From Myxococcales bacterium (GTDB lineage Bacteria; Myxococcota_A; Polyangia; Polyangiales; Polyangiaceae), in assembly GCA_025351875.1 (NCBI GenBank), contig JANXVA010000169.1, positions 1-39,020 on the forward strand: 39,020 nucleotides of DNA. The letters run 5' to 3'. Shown in pieces: positions 38,626-39,020 of the stretch. The position numbers and the translations under genes were made by a program. Each line of letters begins with the position of its first letter. Positions within the stretch are counted from its first letter, which is position 1. Below the pieces are notes generated by a model. That model was not told the origin of the DNA and did no database searches. It saw only the letters and a program-made list of their open reading frames with translations.

Positions 38626-39020
38626 ATGCGCAGCCTCCGTCCCGCCGGCCTCCTCCTCGCCTCGCTCGCCGCGCTCGCCCTCGGCGCTTGCAGCGCCGCG
38701 CCCGCCGATGACGCCGCGGCCGACGAGGGCGCGGTCATCTCCGCGTCGAGCGCGCCGAAGCTCTGCGCCGCCGTCCGCGGCAACGGTGAATCGATCCTCA
38801 CGCACTTCGCGTCGCTCTCACGCATCGTCGAGCACTACGGCAAGGTCGACGGCATGGCCGGCGGCAGCTCCGGCAGCATCACCACGTTCACGTACGAGAG
38901 CATGCTCAAGAACCCCGCCATGCATCGCTGCGGGACAAGCGCGTGCTCGCCGGACGCCGAGGCCGCTCGCATCGCGCTCGCGCTGAAGAGCGTCCAGGGC
39001 TACGCGAACGTCGTCGGTGA
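38626..39020 (+). CDS. patatin-like phospholipase family lipoprotein, 3' truncated by the window edge
   Basis: The first 131 residues are visible. A lipoprotein signal (MRSLRPAGLLLASLAALALG, then Cys22) precedes an acidic spacer and KLCAAVRGNGESILTHFASL, followed by YGKVDGMAGGSSGSITTFTY. The GGSSGS segment resembles the patatin nucleophile elbow GxSxG. The catalytic Asp would lie beyond the edge. The 254-base gap before it holds the inverted repeat and nothing else recognisable. Family assignment is moderate. Confidence 0.65.
   Translation, partial: MRSLRPAGLLLASLAALALGACSAAPADDAAADEGAVISASSAPKLCAAVRGNGESILTHFASLSRIVEHYGKVDGMAGGSSGSITTFTYESMLKNPAMHRCGTSACSPDAEAARIALALKSVQGYANVVG

Noticed and set aside
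1-39020. tRNA or rRNA genes, CRISPR arrays, complete insertion sequences, restriction or toxin-antitoxin systems
   Set aside because: No cloverleaf with a GGTTCGA-type loop, no regularly spaced repeats, no transposase, and no defence gene signature was seen on either strand.

Overview
The window is very GC-rich with strong third-position G/C bias, and genes lie on both strands in short operons. One secreted carboxypeptidase ends in a MYXO-CTERM-like tail (Gly-Cys-Ser, hydrophobic helix, Arg cluster). Many lipoproteins of unknown function, orphan and hybrid sensor kinases, and few recognisable operons all fit Myxococcota, probably the Polyangia. This is an inference; no rRNA or other marker gene is present.

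Layout. 1-2.7 kb: end of an alpha/beta hydrolase, a SAM methyltransferase, a CcmE-like protein and a fatty acid hydroxylase-type membrane enzyme. 2.9-3.06 kb: a scrap of a tyrosine recombinase. 3-6 kb: leftward unknown genes (coiled-coil membrane protein, anchored protein, Cys-rich lipoprotein). 6.2-11.6 kb: a large lipoprotein, a GH5 glycosidase, a SanA/YdcF-like protein and SelO. 11.6-16 kb: a four-gene MacB-type ABC export operon (adaptor, ATPase, two permeases). 16-20 kb: small lipoprotein, spermidine-synthase-like methyltransferase, membrane protein and the M15-type carboxypeptidase. 20-25.4 kb: unknown 355-residue protein, phenylalanine hydroxylase, secreted phospholipase C/phosphoesterase, lipoprotein and MBL-fold hydrolase. 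25.4-26.8 kb: a rearrangement scar with an RND efflux pump remnant. 26.8-28.1 kb: unknown protein and HD-domain nucleotidase-like protein. 28.1-33.6 kb: signalling block with a winged-helix protein, hybrid histidine kinase, STAS-like protein, LuxR-type response regulator and a second membrane histidine kinase. 33.6-36.1 kb: lipoprotein, LysM plus DUF4015 putative glycosidase, small periplasmic protein. 36.1-39 kb: SixA-like protein, quinone-oxidoreductase-like enzyme, trypsin-like lipoprotein and the start of a patatin-like protein.

Main observations. (1) Two neighbouring enzyme homologues look catalytically dead: the SixA-like protein lacks both catalytic histidines and one arginine, and the trypsin-like protein has Glu in place of the catalytic Ser. 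(2) A response regulator, STAS-like protein and hybrid kinase are joined by two successive 4-base GTGA overlaps, and the kinase gene runs into a convergent winged-helix gene. (3) About a dozen genes have a TAnnnT-like hexamer 6-8 bases upstream of the start codon with no ribosome binding site, suggesting leaderless or near-leaderless transcripts; this also corrects several starts. (4) Two decayed loci (recombinase remnant, RND pump remnant) mark past rearrangements. No tRNA, rRNA, CRISPR array, complete insertion sequence or origin was seen.
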